Position numbers and translations under genes: made by a program. Under the pieces are notes generated by a model. That model ran no database searches and was not told the DNA's origin. It saw only the letters and a program-made list of their open reading frames with translations. Source: Gordius sp. MW1 (lineage: Eukaryota; Nematomorpha; Gordioida; Gordea; Gordiidae). Taken from it: 64,000 nucleotides of DNA. The stretch covers positions 21,700,001-21,764,000 of the forward strand of contig OZ038526.1 of assembly GCA_964036665.1 (NCBI GenBank). The letters are read 5' to 3'. Position 1 is the stretch's first letter. Each line of letters opens with the position of its first letter. Of the stretch, positions 1-10,844 are shown piece after piece.

Positions 1-68
1 CCCGAAAGTAAAAATTTACGACAGTGGCAGCGGGCCGGGCAGGGGCCGGGCCGGGCATTTCTGACCTC
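1..68. mobile_element. End of a GGGCCGGG-rich hAT-type MITE, cut by the window edge
   Basis: A run of GGGCCGGGC motifs is followed by the terminus TGACCTCTG. The same terminus and subterminal motif bound the element at 20077-21024, which has a perfect 8-bp TSD. Only one end lies in the window, so length and TSD cannot be checked. Confidence 0.6.
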
Positions 69-436
69 TGATAGTAACACCGAGTTTATCAGGTTATTTC
101 ATAATAACCTCATGCAATAATTTAAGTTAATATAACTTAAAATCTATGCAATTTATGGGCTCGTTTTTTGGTGTCCGTCCGTCCGTCCGTTACCCTTCAA
201 GTTATCTGCCCCAGCTTTCTGACCTGGAGGTTCGTCTTCAAGCCCAGGAGAGGACAAATTTTTTTATTTTTTTTAAATTAAATTAATATTTTGTTCTTGT
301 TAACACCATTAATAATATGACTTTTTGACCGTTCACTGGCTCCTGACCAATGAAAAAATGACCATTGGCAAAATAAATCGAATTTTTTTCCCCGTGCTTG
401 AATTTGTATATTAGGTTAACATTGATAATTACCCTA

Positions 437-538
437 TGCCCTCCCCTACAAGGGCCTATGCCTCTACTGATATGGGTCCCTGTGCCCCTACAAAAGCCTA
501 TGCCTCTACTGATGTGGGTTCGAATCCCGGCGAGGGCA
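437..538 (+). repeat. tRNA-like module inside the Helitron-like element
   Basis: The stretch starts TGCCCTC and ends GAGGGCA, a perfect 7-bp acceptor-like stem. It contains a B-box/T-arm sequence, GGGTTCGAATCCC. The central part is duplicated (GCCTATGCCTCTACTGAT occurs twice), so it is too long and lacks a normal D-arm. It is best read as a tRNA-derived or SINE-like relic, not a working tRNA. Confidence 0.5.
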
Positions 539-752
539 AATTCTTAATTGCTGGTTCCAATCCCGGAGAGGGCAAAATGTTTTTTTTTAAATTAAATTAA
601 TATATTGTTCTTGTTAATACCATTGATAATATGACTTTTTGGCCGTCCGCTGGCTCATGACCAATGAAAAAATGACCATTGGCCAAATAAATCGAATTTT
701 TTTTTCGTTTTTGAATTGGTATATTAGGTTAACATTGATATAATTACCCTAT

Positions 753-853
753 ACCCTCCCCTACAAGGGCCTATGCCTCTACTGATATGGGTCCCTGTGC
801 CCCTACAAAAGCCTATGCCTCTACTAATGAGGGTTCGAATCCAGGAGAGGGCA
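753..853 (+). repeat. Second tRNA-like module, degenerate
   Basis: This repeats the 437-538 module (ACCCTCCCCTACAAGGGC, then GAGGGTTCGAATCC and GAGGGCA) with substitutions in the acceptor-like stem. The two modules lie about 315 bp apart inside the same element. Confidence 0.45.
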
Positions 854-1540
854 AAATTTTTATTTTTTTAAATTAAATTAATATATTGTTCTTATTAGTA
901 ACCTTGATAATACGACTTTTTAACCGTGTCCTGGCTACTGAACAATAAAAAAAATTACCATTGGTTAAATTGTGATTCGAAATTTTTTTCGTTTTTTTTT
1001 TAAATTAATATATTGTTTTTGTTAATACCATTGATAATATGGCTTTTTGGTTGTCCGCTGGCTGCTGACCAATGGAAAAAATCACCATTGGCCAAAGTGT
1101 GAATCGAAATTTTTTTTTCGTTTTTTTCGACTCGTATGTATTTATAACCCGTCTCTTGGTAGTGACCATTGGAAAAAATGACCATTGGCCAAATTGTGAT
1201 TTGAATTTTTTTTCGTTTTTTTTCGGCTCTTATGTATTTTGTTCTTGTTAATACAATTAACAAAATTTATTTATTTAATTTAAAAAATTTTGACCGTATA
1301 CTGTAACATTTTTATTATACTTTTAAATATTTAATTCGAGAAAACTTCAACCTTATATGTATGACGTCATTATTGTATATGATGCTATAAATGAAACTGG
1401 CCGGGAAATGTCCGATATTTTTAAAACTAAAAGGTAATTTAGGAATCTAAAAAAGTTATTTTACCCCTGGCCGCCCTGGGCATCTACGGCTAAATTTTCG
1501 CGCGAATCGGGCCGGTAGTTTCAGAGTTTAGAGATTTTTT

Positions 1541-1921
1541 ATCGGAAAATATTCATCATATTATTATATAATAAACATATTCATTATAAATTATGGCAGC
1601 AAAAAAGTTTAGTTTTTCTCCACACATAATATAGCTAGACCTACTACGATACCCCTCTAACTCTACTATTCCTCTCCAGCTCCACAACTCCCTTTTGTTG
1701 CCACGCTTTGTGACTCCTTCGAGATTTTATATCGGAAAATATTCATCATTTTTTTATATAATAAACATATTCATTATAAATTATGGCAGCAAAAAAATTT
1801 AGTTTTTCTCTACACATGATATACCTAGACCTACTACGATACCCCTCTAACTCTACTATTCCTCTCCAGCTCCACAACTTCCCTTTTGTTGCCACGCTTT
1901 GTGACTCCTTCGAGATTTTAT
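1541..1921. repeat. Tandem duplication, about 190-bp unit, two copies
   Basis: The motif ATCGGAAAATATTCAT recurs at about 1541, 1731 and 1922, giving unit lengths of 190 and 191 bp. The two units differ at only a few positions, which implies a recent duplication. A partial third unit follows. Short ORFs run across the unit on both strands but show no recognisable protein. Confidence 0.8.
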
Positions 1922-2224
1922 ATCGGAAAATATTCATATCGCCCCTTTTAAGATTCATCAGTTAAGTTATTTGTGCAACTAACTTTCCCCTTCCCACTTT
2001 ATCAAATAAAATCAATAATATAAGTTATATATTTCGTGGGGCTATTCGTTTTCATTACCCATGTGACGTAATCGATTGAGGGGTGGAGATGTAGTTTGTT
2101 TCACGAGTATTGATAAAACTTACCACATAATTATCATGTTATTGATCCACATTTTACTCACCGCAACTATGGGTGCAAGAGTATTAACAATTGGTGCCTG
2201 TTCTTGTTAGTAGATGTATAAGTT

Positions 2225-2405
2225 TTAGTAAGGAATGATACTTACTATTGTAGGGGGAGGCATAAAGTGGCGAATGCCCCCCCTCCCCCAAATTTAAAAA
2301 ACAGTAATATTTAAAAAAACTATGACTAAAATTTCAAAACATCAATTTGCCCCTCCCTAAATCATAATTGCCCCCTTCTAGCCCTAATCCTGCCTACGCC
2401 CATGT
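2225..2405. mobile_element. Remnant of the CATGGGCGTAGCC MITE family
   Basis: The stretch has a G-rich start (GTAGGGGGAGGC), a CCCCCCCTCCCCC run and the terminus GCCTACGCCCATG, which matches the family ends at 12507, 39212 and 45060. The left terminal repeat is degraded and no TSD is visible. Confidence 0.45.
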
Positions 2406-3299
2406 TGTATGTATGTTGTAATTATTGTATCATCGCACATGCTACAAGGATAAAATTCCCACCCCACATGTCTTGCCTGTATGCCATCCTCTATGAATAG
2501 ATATTAATTGCTACGTAAATTATGGTTTTTTATCGCATTATCCTATAAATAAATTCTAACTTTCCTAAGCCAACTTCTTAAATTTTAACGAACGATCTAA
2601 ATTACTAAAAAATAAAAGACGTGATTCAACTAAAGACAAAAACAAATTTACACGGTTTAGAATAATGGAAATTAAAAAATTCAATGGATTGTTTGACCTT
2701 ATAAAATAATTCAATTTTGGGCAGTCATAAGAAGATCGCTAATTCATTACTATTTTTTGTTAATTTAAATCGACATGAATTAAGTTGTATTGTTATTGGG
2801 AGTACTTATTTATAAAGCTTGATTCGCGGCAAAAAAAAACAAAATTTATTACACCTATAATCTGGCTGAATATAACCATAGTCTAAACTCTAAAGAAATA
2901 CAATATATCACCTAAACTCAGATCTAAGGCAAATATTCGAAATTTGGACAAATACTCTAAGATATTTTTGTTAAGTTATTGAAAAATTCATATTTTTACA
3001 CTACACCTATTAACTTTAATGATTTTTTGAAATTTACCGCAGATATTTGAGGTCACTAAAATTGTGGGAAATAAAGTATTTCTCCTAATCCTATTGCTTT
3101 ACTGGTTTCTCCCCTTTCCCCTTCCCTTAGAATTATAGCAACATTAGTTAGTTTAGTAGTGCAGCAGTGAGTAACAAAAATGCGTAGCGCAAGCGCTCAT
3201 AAAACGAATTCATTGCCAAGGTTAATCTAATCCGCCACCACACACACAACCTCCATCACACAGTGCAGCAGCAGTACTATTCATACCCACGGGGGGGGG

Positions 3300-3982
3300 G
3301 CGGGGCATAGCTTTTCGATACCCCTTAAGTTATTTGCCCCAGGTTTCTGACCTGGAGGTTCGATTCAAGCCCAGGAGAGGACAAATTTTTTTTTTAATTA
3401 AATTAATATTTTGTTCTTGTTAGTACCATAAATAATATAACTTTTTGACCGTCCGCTGACTCCTGACCAATGAGAAAAATGACCATTGGCCAAATAAATC
3501 GAATTTTTTTCTTAGGTTAACATTGATAATTACCCTATGCCCTCCCCTACAAGGGCCTATGCCTCTACTGAAGTGGGTTTGAATCCCGGCGAGGGCAAAT
3601 TCTTAATTTTTAATTAATATATCGTTCTTGTTAATACCATTTATAATGTGACTTTTTGACCTTCCGCTAGCTACTGACCAATGCCACTGGCCAAAGTGAG
3701 ATTAAAATCAAAAATTTTTTTCTTGCTTATAATTATAGGCTAGTTATTTGATTGTCTGCTAACCATTAAAAAAGATCACCACTAGCCAAAGTGATGGAAA
3801 ATTTGTATAAATAATTAACTAATAATTTTGCATTTTATACCCCCCTATAGGCATTCTCGCCCCTTCCCACCTTTCTCGCCCATAAATTGCATAGCAAATA
3901 TGCTACTTCTATACGGAGTATAGATGAGTCGTTCCCCCTTCCTTTCCCCCCTCCTCCTTCCCACGAGGGCCGAAGGCCCGAG
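3300..3982 (+). mobile_element. Helitron/pearl-like element, partial copy with 3' end
   Basis: It carries the CCAATG/CCATTGGCC core repeats, a tRNA-like module and the conserved 3' block: ATAAATTGCATAGCAAATATG, a pyrimidine-rich run and the terminal hairpin GGGCC-GAA-GGCCC. The 3' block matches 7595-7812 and the inverse of 36066-36300. The 5' block is missing; a G10 run at about 3291 abuts the start. Confidence 0.6.
3538..3597 (+). repeat. tRNA-like module, short 60-nt form
   Basis: The acceptor-like ends TGCCCTC and GAGGGCA are perfectly complementary, and a T-arm-like GTGGGTTTGAATCCC lies between them. At 60 nt it is shorter than a tRNA and appears to lack one arm. It is the un-duplicated form of the module at 437-538. 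Confidence 0.45.
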
Positions 3983-4486
3983 TTATGTCATAATTTTAAA
4001 CCTAATTTTATGCAATTTCATATTCTTTTTTAAATTTTTATAATTGCAGCTCCAAAAGTGCAACGAACGGATAATATATCATAAAAAACAACAGAGTTGG
4101 CTCAACAATTTTATCGAATTTTAAGCCACTTTTTTCTCCTTTTCGACTATTTGCCACAGGCTAAAGGCTACTTTATAATACAAAAAATGGCGAGTTGACT
4201 TAATTCAGTAACTTATATAACTTAGAGAAAATTAGTGATATCCTATTATATCCTTTAAAATATATGAATGTGCATGATCTTAACTAATCACAATTTAACT
4301 TAAAATTTTATCCTCCTAAGCCTCTCTCTTTCCCAAGAGCTTTTGTTAAGTGATATTAACTTAGTATTATTTTTTTCAAAAAAAGATGATAAGACTAAAT
4401 AATATAAAATTCTTTTAAGCTGGGTAGTCAATCTTTGTATTTCATTAGTCAATGGGGGCAACTTTGTTACATCCATTGACTAGATA
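3983..4486. other. AT-rich DNA, nothing recognised
   Basis: No convincing coding signal, terminal repeats or RNA gene seen. Confidence 0.5.
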
Positions 4487-4913
4487 TACTGGGCTCATCA
4501 ACTTTAAATAAGTGTATACCATTTTTCCGCCATTTTGAAATGTGCACAAATAAGGGAAGGATAGAAATTTTAGTTGATTAAAGTATGATTGAAGCCTTAT
4601 AATAAATTTTGAACGAGTTAAAAATTAAAAAAAATCATTTTGAAGTATATCATTTACAAAAATCATAAAACTAAAACATAAAAATACTGTGATGATGTGA
4701 TGTAAACGCAATTTAGTGCCATCTGCATTTTATTAAATATTCATTTATCAACATTCTTTTTTATTTATAAACTAATGGTAATGTGGAAGGTAAATTCACT
4801 TTTTTGTTTTAACAATGGTGTACACTGCATAAAGACATGGGAGATAGTTAAATTCAAAATGGTGCATCACCTATTACAATATGAAGCATGTGACATGAGC
4901 AGTATATGGTTAC
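4487..4913. mobile_element. MITE with CTGCTCAT-type ends, copy 1
   Basis: The ends are CTGGGCTCAT and ATGAGCAG, with TATA on both sides. The interior aligns with 14488-14815, sharing for example GGTAAATTCACTTTTT, TTTTAACAATGG and TGACATGAGCAGT. It has no coding capacity. The superfamily is not resolved. Confidence 0.5.
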
Positions 4914-5394
4914 AATCATTTAAGGCGCGATAAATTTAAAAGGTAAAAATGAACTTAAAAAGCTCTAAATATCCCAAATTTACATTCAAACCCGACGCAA
5001 CCCGGTTAAATTTTAATTCCGACCCGGTTTTAAACCATTATACTTTATATTTAAAATATTTTTAAAATTTAAAAACTATTTTTTATTTTTTTATTATTCA
5101 AAGCCATAAACCTGAACGTACCTCAAAGGGACAAGTGAAATGTCTAGTTCGTTTGTAAGTTTATAAAATCATAAAAAATCATAAACAGAATAAAAAATGT
5201 AAAATATAATTTTAAAACTTTAAATTTTGAAGGTAAAAATAGCCATATATTATGTAGAACGGTAGAATATAAAGACATTCTTTTGTATAATTTTTTTTTT
5301 ATATTTAAAGATTTATTATATTGGTATCACACGGGTAAAATACATTGGTAAATAAAATACTAAAAAGAAAACGCGTTAAAATCTAATTGGATGG

Positions 5395-5580
5395 CATTGA
5401 TCCGTGTATGGAAATCGTGTTAGATTTGACGATTTCCATAGTCATCTTTTCCTGATGTAGAAGAATACCTTAGGTTCTAAAGAAAGTCATAGCTTTCCCG
5501 ATTAGTTTGAGGAAAGCGAGAGCCTCTGAACCTCCGTTTCCAATAGTGGTAGCCACCACGTTAAACTAATTGCTATAATA
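5395..5580. other. Candidate structured element, stem-loop cluster
   Basis: This stretch is richer in GC than its surroundings. It holds a perfect 11-bp stem (TATGGAAATCG pairing with CGATTTCCATA, loop of about 12 nt), then GCTTTCC pairing with GGAAAGC, then GTGG-TAG-CCAC. I recognise no snRNA, snoRNA or ribozyme core. It could be a structured RNA or a small fold-back repeat; the strand is unknown. Confidence 0.2.
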
Positions 5581-6200
5581 TGGAAATCTTAAAGAACATA
5601 AGAAGCTACAAAAGTTTATTTTAATTTTATTTAGAGTAATAAACAATTATTAAAATTGTAAAATCCAATATAATTTCAATCTATGGATCTGCCTCCTCAT
5701 TAATCTAATATATTTTAGTATGTATCATACACAATTATCTGGATATAAACCTTAATTAATGGAAAAAAAAACTTTGTACATTACTTATTATAAATTTAAA
5801 TAATACCCAATGTTTTTAGATTTTTAAAAATGTTGACCACTTTTCAGTTCTAGTAAATTTATTTTAAAATTTTTAGTGGTCGCAACACGAATTTTAAAAA
5901 GTAATAAATTATTACATACCAATGTAAAGTTTATTTATAATATGTTTCCAAAATTTTCTGCAATCAAATTTTCAATCAATATTATATCATTAAAGTCTCC
6001 GATTATAATACAAATTATTGATTTTAATCGTGAGTAATAACAAAAATTTAGCATATATATTTTAAAATTTTAGAAAATAGTGCTTCATTATAGATTCTTT
6101 AAATGCTTTTTTAAAACTAAAGAAATATTAAATTTAATATATATATATTAAATTTACTTTATTTCAATGTCAAAACATACCTCAACAACATAATTTTACA
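5581..6200. other. AT-rich DNA, nothing recognised
   Basis: No gene, repeat boundary or RNA can be supported. Confidence 0.5.
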
Positions 6201-6479
6201 TATTAATTGCTATGCAATTTATGGGCTCGTTTTTTGGTGTCCGTCCGTCCGTCCGTTGTCCGTTGTCCGTTACCCTCCCTATCTATTTGCATTGGGTATA
6301 TAAGGTTATCGCTTTTTTAAATTAATGCATGAGAAAGAGGTGCCCCACCCCTCATCTCTATCTCCCTCGCTGTGTTATTTTTTAAATTAATGCATAAGAG
6401 GTGCCCCACCCCTCATCTCTATCTCCCTCAGTGTGTTATATATATATAAGATTTGTTAAATTATCTATTATATAATAAA

Positions 6480-6712
6480 CATAGATAAAAGTTGTTTACT
6501 TTTAATTGCTATGCAATTTAACTAGTTATATAATAAACATAAATAAAAGTTGTTTACTTTTAATTGCTATGCAATTTAACTAGTTTTTGTTATATAATAA
6601 ACATAGATAAAAGTTGTTTACTTTTAATGCTATGCAATTTAACTAGTTATATAATAAACATAAATAAAAGTTGTTTACTTTTTGATTGCTATGCAATTTA
6701 ACTAGTTTTTGG
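6480..6712 (+). repeat. Four direct repeats of about 60 bp in the element's 5' part
   Basis: Each unit contains ATAATAAACATA, AAAAGTTGTTTACTTTT and TGCTATGCAATTTAACTAG. Two units carry an extra TTTTTG after CTAG. The hairpin AATTGC-TAT-GCAATT matches the element's own 5' end, so the terminus has been copied inside the element. Confidence 0.75.
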
Positions 6713-6789
6713 GTTAGAATCCCGGAGATGATTGTTCTTGTTACTATCATTGATAATTAGACTTTTTGACCGTCCGTTGGCTGCTGACC

Positions 6790-7390
6790 AATGAAAAAAA
6801 TGACCATTGGCCAAAATGTGAATCCGAGTTTATTTTTTCGTTTTTTTTTTGACTAATATGATTGTTCCTGTTACTACCATTGCTATTATGACTTTTTGGC
6901 CGTCCGCTGGCTCCTGACAGATGGAAAAAATGACCATTGGCCAAAATGTGATTCGAAATTATTTTTTTCGTTTTTTTTGACTATTATGATTGTTCCTGTT
7001 CCTACCATTGCTATTATGACTTTTTGGCCGTCCGCTGGCTGCTGACCAATGGAATAAAATGACCATTGGCCAAAATGTGATTCGAAAACTTTTTTTTCGT
7101 TTTTGTTTTGACTATTATGAATTTATATCCACTTTTACCGTGTCCTGGCTGCTGACCAATGGAAAAAAATGACCATTGGCCAAAATGTGATTCGAATTTT
7201 TTTTTCCGTTTTTTTACTCTTATGAATTTATATCCACTTTTACCTTGTGCTGGCTGCTGACCAATGGAAAAAAATGACCATTGGCCAAAGTGAGCATCAA
7301 AATTTTTTTTTCCGTTTTTTTGGCTATCATTGACTTATAGAGTATCTGTTGGTACTGACCAATAGAGAACAAGTGACCATTGGCCAAATT
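6790..7390 (+). repeat. Core minisatellite of CCAATGG/CCATTGG units
   Basis: ACCATTGG starts at about 6803, 6933, 7062, 7172, 7277 and 7376, giving units of 130, 129, 110, 105 and 99 bp that shorten toward the 3' end. Each unit has CCAATGG, an A-rich loop and CCATTGG (7-bp inverted repeat), then TTTTTTTCGTTTTTT and GCCGTCCGCTGGCTGCTGAC. ORFs across it are a by-product of the repeat. Confidence 0.8.
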
Positions 7391-7812
7391 TTTGATTTTT
7401 TTAATTATAAATTGTTCAAATTCAACAAAAAATTTCTCCCAACAATTCTGCAAATTCTTAACATTGTGTTGTTTTATAATATAATGTTTGTTAGACCCAT
7501 AATCACTAAAGGCCATAAAAACTAATGTAATACGCAACTAGATGCAAACACTAAATCTAACCCTAACCCTTGCATATATTACATTTTGCCTATAATGGAA
7601 AATTTGTATAAATAATTAATTAATCATTAGGCATTTAATACCCCCCTATAGGCATTCTCGCCCCTTCCCACCTTTCTCGCCCATAAATTGCATAGCAAAT
7701 ATGATACATTTATACGAAGTACAGATGAGTCGTCCCCCCTTCCCTTCCCCTCTTCCCTTCTCTTCCCCTCTTCCCTTCTCCCCCTTCTCACGAGGGCCGA
7801 AGGCCCGAGTTT

Positions 7813-8352
7813 TATTTATCTAAATCAAATTTTTTTCATTTGTTACAAATTAAAAAATTGATTTTTATTACATTTTTATTAAATTTAAATATATTTTTGT
7901 TCACTTTAGCGGGCGTAACAGAGGATTTAACAGGACGTATATAGCATAAACAAAACTATTATTTAAAGATACATATAACGCGTTTATAAAAAAAATAATT
8001 TTATTATAAATGTTTTTGAATCTTATAAAACCAAGCCAAAGGAGGGCTCCCCCCTTACTTTTATTAAAATTTAGACTTTATAGAATATGGTTATGCTTAG
8101 AGACTAGTAATCAAATTTAAGTGAGAATAGCTGATTTCTTGCATTGAAAATTATTAAGTAACTAGTTCGCCATTTTTGTTATTTTTTCAAAAGACGGACA
8201 CTTGTGAGAGTTATGGAAGAAAAACTGATAAACATTAAGGGGTTTTGTTTTCATATATAAGTTTAGCCTATAATTATTCAACAAAATGAGTAGCCTTTAG
8301 TTCGTTAATTTCTTCCTCAAAGATGGCGTCCTACAACCTTGCTTAATAATTA
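7813..8352. other. AT-rich DNA, nothing recognised
   Basis: No coding or repeat signal can be supported. Confidence 0.5.
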
Positions 8353-9146
8353 CACAGGTCTACAAATATTGACTTTGTCATTCATCCCGCAACCAGACTG
8401 ATGTTATTAGTTTTTTCCCAATCAAAACTTCCAGTTTTTTAGATAAATGAGGTTGAAGGTGCAAAAAATGCTTATTTTAACCTTTTTTAAGGCTATGTTG
8501 CCATTTTTTAAATTTTACTGAAAATTTTTATTTATTCCTGTAGATTAAAGTTTCATCTATAGGTCTTATTTTAGTTTTTTTCCACTTCTATTTAAGTTTA
8601 TTCGCGTTTACGTGAACCCCTTCCCCTTATCAAAGTTGGAAATTAGAGTAAATACTACACACGCGTACTAACACATTAATCTCTCCCTTTCTCCATCTCT
8701 TCCACTCTCGCCCCCATATCTATCCAAGCACACATGAAGGGGGCGGGAGTGGAGGAGAAAGAGAGGAGAGTAGGTGAAGGGAGAGAGATATGTGTTAGTA
8801 AACACCGCATGTGTAGTATAAACTCTAGTGTATTCCTTTTGCCAGATATATTGATACGAATTTTAATAAGGGGAAGGGGGTCACCTAAATGCGAATAAAT
8901 TTAAATATAGAGGAAAAAACTAAAATAATGGACTTAGTGACACTTTAATCTACAAAAATAAATGAATATTTTTTAGTATAAATTAAAAATGCCGTGGCAA
9001 AATAGCCTTAAAAAAGGTTAAAATGGGACCTTTTTGCACCTTCAACTTCGTTTATCTAAAAAACAGGAAGTCTTGGAAAAAACAAAAACAGATATTTGTT
9101 CAGCGCAAAATTCTCTATCAAGGATGATTTTTTTTGTAGACCTGTG
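8353..9146. mobile_element. Fold-back MITE with CACAGGTCTACAAA ends, copy 1 (794 bp)
   Basis: Both ends carry CACAGGTCTAC and are flanked by TTA, a possible 3-bp TSD. Almost the whole element is an inverted repeat. The centre holds TCTCTCCCTTTCTCC facing GGAGAAAGAGAGGAGAG around ACACATGAAGGGGGCGGGAG. Related copies lie at 23040-23911 and 27368-28285. It has no coding capacity. A TTA TSD would suit the PIF/Harbinger superfamily, but this is inference. Confidence 0.7.
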
Positions 9147-10844
9147 TTAACAGCTGTTCGGAAATCTATTGTATTATTAGTCTAGGATTAAGCACAAGTT
9201 TAAATGTTGTGTATATAACTTCATTATATCCTTTCTAATACTAATGTATTTTATTTTAGTTTTATGATAAGGAGCCTACTATCTTCTATAGGTATGAAGA
9301 TCTATCAGTTTAAAGGGCATACATACTCTTATAAATTAATTATTTACCAAGTTTTTAGTTTGATGTGCTAAGTTTAATTTTTCATTTATATAATTATTTT
9401 TGTTACTCAGATTTTAATTTATCTCATAAATTAAATCATAAATTTTCATATTGTATTTTACGATTAGCAACCTCTAACGAAAGGAAACACCTACAATTAT
9501 CATGAAATGAGAATGTTTTCATAAAACGCGCACTTTTTATTTTGACCATACATTTTATTGTTTGTATATGCTCCCCGAACACAACTTACTTGTTCCCTTG
9601 CAATTATTTTGTTAATCAATAAACAATTAAGCATCCAGGATGTCAATTTAATATTTTAAAAAGGCAGGTTTATGGCTTAAAATTTGGTTATATTAATATT
9701 GCTATTTCGGTAAATAATAAATGCTTTAACTTATTAAGCTTTTAAAATTTAATAAATAACTTAACTAAGTTAAAGCGAATCCTTTCAATAATGTTAACTT
9801 TAAAAATAGAAACAAAATGTTAAATTTGTAATATTTATAAATCATTATTGCGAAGAACTATCAAAGATTTTACACTTTACAAAATTAGACATGTTAAAAA
9901 AAACAAAGTGCTGAGGAAATTTTAGGGCAAATTGGCCCTTTGAAAACCACGTGGAAAGCAAACATTAAAAGCTAAATTATTGGGTATTAAAAATAACAGA
10001 AAATATATACAACACTTTGATTAGAAAAATAGGTTTATAATAATGGTTCTTAGTAATATATGTAAAAAAAATTAAAACCTTTTATATTTCATATTACGGT
10101 TGGTAGGGCGCTGGAAGTTTCTAGCCATCTAAAACACTATAAATTTTAAAATTATTCAGTAAAAGAAGCCAAATTTTGTAAAGATAATTTGCTTTATAGA
10201 GCATTTGACCCCACCTTACCTATGGAGTGTTAAGTAAAGTGCATATAAAGTATAGCAAAACTAAAAACAAGAGAATTAAATAAGTTATTTGACGTTGTCA
10301 TAAGATACTGTTACTTGGGCTCCTTGGCAATTTTACCTTAAATTAATTCACACTTTACACTATAAGAGTTGTATGATGAAGCAATTAATGCAGTGATGCT
10401 CGAGAAGACCAGGTATTTCTATTGTCCATTCATGCCTTTAAAATCCAAAAGCTCACAAAAATTCTCCTTCACTAATTCATCGTCAAAGATTCTTGTATTA
10501 AATTTTTGCAGATAGAGGGGATCAATGGTTTTTTTTGTTTTTCAATGAGGGTTTTTTGCATGATGGAATACATATAAAAAGCTAGACGATCTGAATCAGA
10601 TCCATAGTTCATAATAAAATTTTAACTTAGTAATTTAATCACGTTGAATTTACTAAAACCACATGAATATTTCACACACAACGCATTGGTTATTAAAACC
10701 GAGTGGTGGAATTGAAATTTATAAATGTAATGTTTTGTTGGCAAGGATGTCGAATATAGGGTTCTCTTCTGTCTAGAATTTCCTTCTGCGCCGAAAAAAA
10801 AATTTATGGTATTTTATTTTCGTATGCCAGGCTTCATCACTTGT
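9147..10844. other. AT-rich intergenic DNA
   Basis: No ORF, repeat pair or RNA gene stands out in this 1.7 kb. Confidence 0.5.

Larger units (their letters stand above)
141..1260 (+). mobile_element. Helitron/pearl-like non-autonomous element, copy 1
   Basis: The 5' end reads TGCAATTTATGGGCTCG, followed by a (GTCC)n tetranucleotide run at about 174-191. Repeated modules of roughly 100-300 bp follow, each carrying ACCATTGGC next to CCAATG and a homopolymer T stretch. The same 5' block occurs at 6209 and, inverted, at 37746. The 3' hairpin seen in the other copies is absent here, so this copy is truncated or runs into the related block at 3300-3982. The layout of 5' block, tetranucleotide run, core repeats and 3' hairpin resembles the pearl and Helitron2-type elements described in bivalves; that assignment is inferred from layout only. 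Confidence 0.6.
6209..7812 (+). mobile_element. Helitron/pearl-like element, fullest copy
   Basis: Order: 5' block AATTGCTATGCAATTTATGG (itself a small hairpin, AATTGC-TAT-GCAATT); a (CCGT)n run near 6240-6270; a duplicated pyrimidine-rich block ending CCTCATCTCTATCTCCCTC; four direct repeats of about 60 bp carrying TTGCTATGCAATTTAACTAG (6480-6710); six core repeats (6800-7390); and a 3' block of CCATAAATTGCATAGCAAAT, a C/T-rich run and the hairpin GGGCC-GAA-GGCCC followed by GAGTT. No transposase or Rep/helicase ORF is present, so it would depend on a partner. The family assignment is inferred from layout. Confidence 0.65.

Noticed and set aside
1746-1965. Overlapping ORFs on both strands in the 190-bp duplication
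   Set aside because: Open frames arise from the duplication; no recognisable domain and no splice or promoter support.
5430-5510. Possible hammerhead ribozyme (CTGATG ... GAAA)
   Set aside because: The core reads CTGATGT instead of CUGANGA, and no matching stem I and III pairing or UH cleavage site could be placed.
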